Source: JBBSVE01 sp038233815
GTDB taxonomy: Bacteria > Pseudomonadota > Alphaproteobacteria > Rhodobacterales > Rhodobacteraceae
DNA length: 14,945 nt
Assembly: GCA_038233815.1 (NCBI GenBank)
Contig: JBBSVE010000075.1
Coordinates: forward strand, 1-14,945
Reading direction: 5' to 3'
The notes under the pieces are model-generated. The model worked only from the letters and a program-made list of their open reading frames with translations, was not told the DNA's origin and ran no database searches. Every line of letters begins with the position of its first letter. Position 1 is the first letter of the stretch. The position numbers and the translations under genes are program-made. Positions 13,639-14,945 of the stretch are shown one piece after another.

Positions 13639-14931
13639 ATGCCCGACCCGTCCGCACTCGGTTTCGACACGCTGCAGGTCCATGCCGGCGCCAAACCCGA
13701 TCCAACGACGGGCGCGCGGCAGGTGCCGATCTACCAGACCACCGCCTTCGTCTTCCGTGACGCCGACCACGCGGCTCGACTTTTTAACCTCGAGGAGGTG
13801 GGCAATATCTATTCCCGCCTGACCAATCCCACGGTCACGGCGCTGGCGGAGAGGATCTGCGCGTTGGAGGGTGGGGCCGGGGCGGTCTGCTGCTCCTCCG
13901 GCCACGCGGCGCAGATCATGGCGCTGTTTGCGCTGATGGCACCGGGACGCAACATCGTGGCCTCGACGCGGCTCTACGGCGGCACGGTGCAGCAGTTCAC
14001 CAACACGATCCGCAAGTTCGGCTGGAGTGCCACCTTCGTCGACACCGACGATCTGGCGGCGGTCGAGGCGGCGGTTGACGGCGACACCCGCGCCATCTTC
14101 TGCGAGAGCATCGCCAACCCCGGCGGCTACGTCACCGACATCCGGGCGCTGGCGGACATCGCAGACCGGGTGGGCGTGCCGCTGATCGTGGACAACACGT
14201 CGGCGACCCCTTACCTCTGCCGCCCGATCGAGCATGGCGCCACGCTGGTCATCAACTCCACGACGAAATACCTGACCGGCAACGGCACCGTCACCGGCGG
14301 CTGCATCGTCGACAGCGGCACCTTCGATTGGTCCGCCTCCGACAAGTTCCCGAGCCTTTCGGAACCGGAGCCGGCCTACCACGGCCTCGACTTCCATGCA
14401 GCCCTCGGCCCGATGGCCTTCACCTTCCATTCGATCGCGGTGGGTCTGCGCGATCTCGGCATGACGATGAACCCGCAGGGCGCGCATTACACGCTGATGG
14501 GGATCGAGACGCTGTCCCTGCGAATGGAGCGTCATGTCGCCAACGCTGTCGCGGTCGCGCGCTGGCTGGAGGCCGATCCCCGCGTGGACTCGGTAACCTA
14601 CGCGGGCCTCGAAAGCTCGCCCTATTTCGAGCGGGCCAAGGCGGTTTGCCCGAAGGGTGCGGGCGCGTTGTTCATGGTGGCGGTCAAGGGTGGATATGAG
14701 TCCTGCGTCCGGCTCGTGGGCGCGCTTGAGCTGTTCAGCCATGTGGCCAATCTCGGCGATACACGGAGCCTCATCATCCATCCCGCCTCCACCACGCACC
14801 GGCAGCTGTCGGAAAGTCAGCAGACGGCGGCCGGTGCGCCGCCGGATCGGGTGCGCCTGTCGATCGGGCTCGAAGACCCGGCAGACCTGATCGCCGATCT
14901 CGATCAGGCGCTGGCCAAGGCGGTCCGGTAG
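13639..14931 (+). CDS. metY: O-acetylhomoserine sulfhydrylase (PLP-dependent)
   Basis: A 430-residue cytoplasmic enzyme of the Cys/Met metabolism PLP family (fold type I). MetY-type enzymes make homocysteine directly from O-acetylhomoserine and sulfide. Visible marks are 'GFDTLQVHAGAKPDPTTGAR' at the N-terminus, 'IYSRLTNPT' at 57-65 (the tyrosine and arginine that bind PLP phosphate of the neighbouring subunit), 'CCSSGHAAQ' near 84-92 (phosphate cup), 'LIVDNTSATPYLCRP' with the PLP-ring aspartate, and the Schiff-base Lys210 in 'INSTTKYLTGNG'. The length of about 430, longer than cystathionine gamma-synthase (about 390), and the extended loop after Lys210 favour MetY. The ATG at 13639 has AAGGAA ten bases upstream; the open frame starts earlier, at 13279, but that part overlaps the transglycosylase and its gap. 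No SAM riboswitch is recognised upstream. Confidence 0.93.
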   Translation: MPDPSALGFDTLQVHAGAKPDPTTGARQVPIYQTTAFVFRDADHAARLFNLEEVGNIYSRLTNPTVTALAERICALEGGAGAVCCSSGHAAQIMALFALMAPGRNIVASTRLYGGTVQQFTNTIRKFGWSATFVDTDDLAAVEAAVDGDTRAIFCESIANPGGYVTDIRALADIADRVGVPLIVDNTSATPYLCRPIEHGATLVINSTTKYLTGNGTVTGGCIVDSGTFDWSASDKFPSLSEPEPAYHGLDFHAALGPMAFTFHSIAVGLRDLGMTMNPQGAHYTLMGIETLSLRMERHVANAVAVARWLEADPRVDSVTYAGLESSPYFERAKAVCPKGAGALFMVAVKGGYESCVRLVGALELFSHVANLGDTRSLIIHPASTTHRQLSESQQTAAGAPPDRVRLSIGLEDPADLIADLDQALAKAVR

Positions 14932-14945
14932 GCCCCGCCGTCAGA

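Noticed and set aside
1..14945. Defence system, prophage, insertion sequence, CRISPR array or tRNA
   Set aside because: No transposase, integrase, nuclease-type cluster, regularly spaced repeats or cloverleaf was seen; gene content and base composition look uniform and housekeeping.

Overview
This window is high-GC chromosomal DNA, with gene content and protein sequences that look like an alphaproteobacterium of the Rhodobacteraceae (Rhodobacter/Roseobacter group). The evidence is the SUV3-type helicase, S4 protein, 7Fe ferredoxin and CarD gene order, which I recall as common in this class, and a divergent cobS/cobT pair. I cannot name a genus. There are eleven protein-coding genes, no RNA genes, no mobile elements and no CRISPR arrays. 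All gaps between genes are under 300 bases.

Layout. Positions 33-4526 (+) look like one operon: a secreted TPR protein, a large SUV3-like RNA helicase, a small S4 RNA-binding protein and ferredoxin FdxA. Gaps of 15, 4 and 32 bases separate them. A 236-base gap holding a candidate promoter and a long leader precedes carD (4763-5272, +), which ends in a probable intrinsic terminator. cobS (5306-6049, -) and cobT (6129-7145, +) are transcribed divergently and encode late steps of cobalamin nucleotide-loop assembly. cobT converges on a KefB/KefC-like cation:proton antiporter gene (7151-9064, -). Upstream of that, on the same strand, is a 942-residue bitopic protein (9215-12043, -) with a PilM/GspL-like N-terminus and a PilP/GspC-like C-terminus. 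Divergent from it is a periplasmic SIMPL-domain protein (12241-12942, +). This converges on a lipoprotein lytic transglycosylase (12951-13460, -), which is divergent from metY (O-acetylhomoserine sulfhydrylase, 13639-14931, +).

How the genes work together. The first operon combines RNA metabolism (helicase plus S4 protein) with a redox carrier, next to a global RNA polymerase regulator (CarD). cobS and cobT act in the same pathway. The rest are independent housekeeping or envelope genes.

I see no defence island, phage or transferred block. The least explained item is the large PilM/PilP-like fusion protein. It has no visible pilus or type II secretion neighbours, and its predicted mRNA begins with a perfect stem-loop and has no clear Shine-Dalgarno. 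Secondary points are a 12-residue-period proline-rich tandem repeat inside the helicase, a perfect palindrome in the spacer of the candidate carD promoter, and a direct repeat at the candidate metY promoter.
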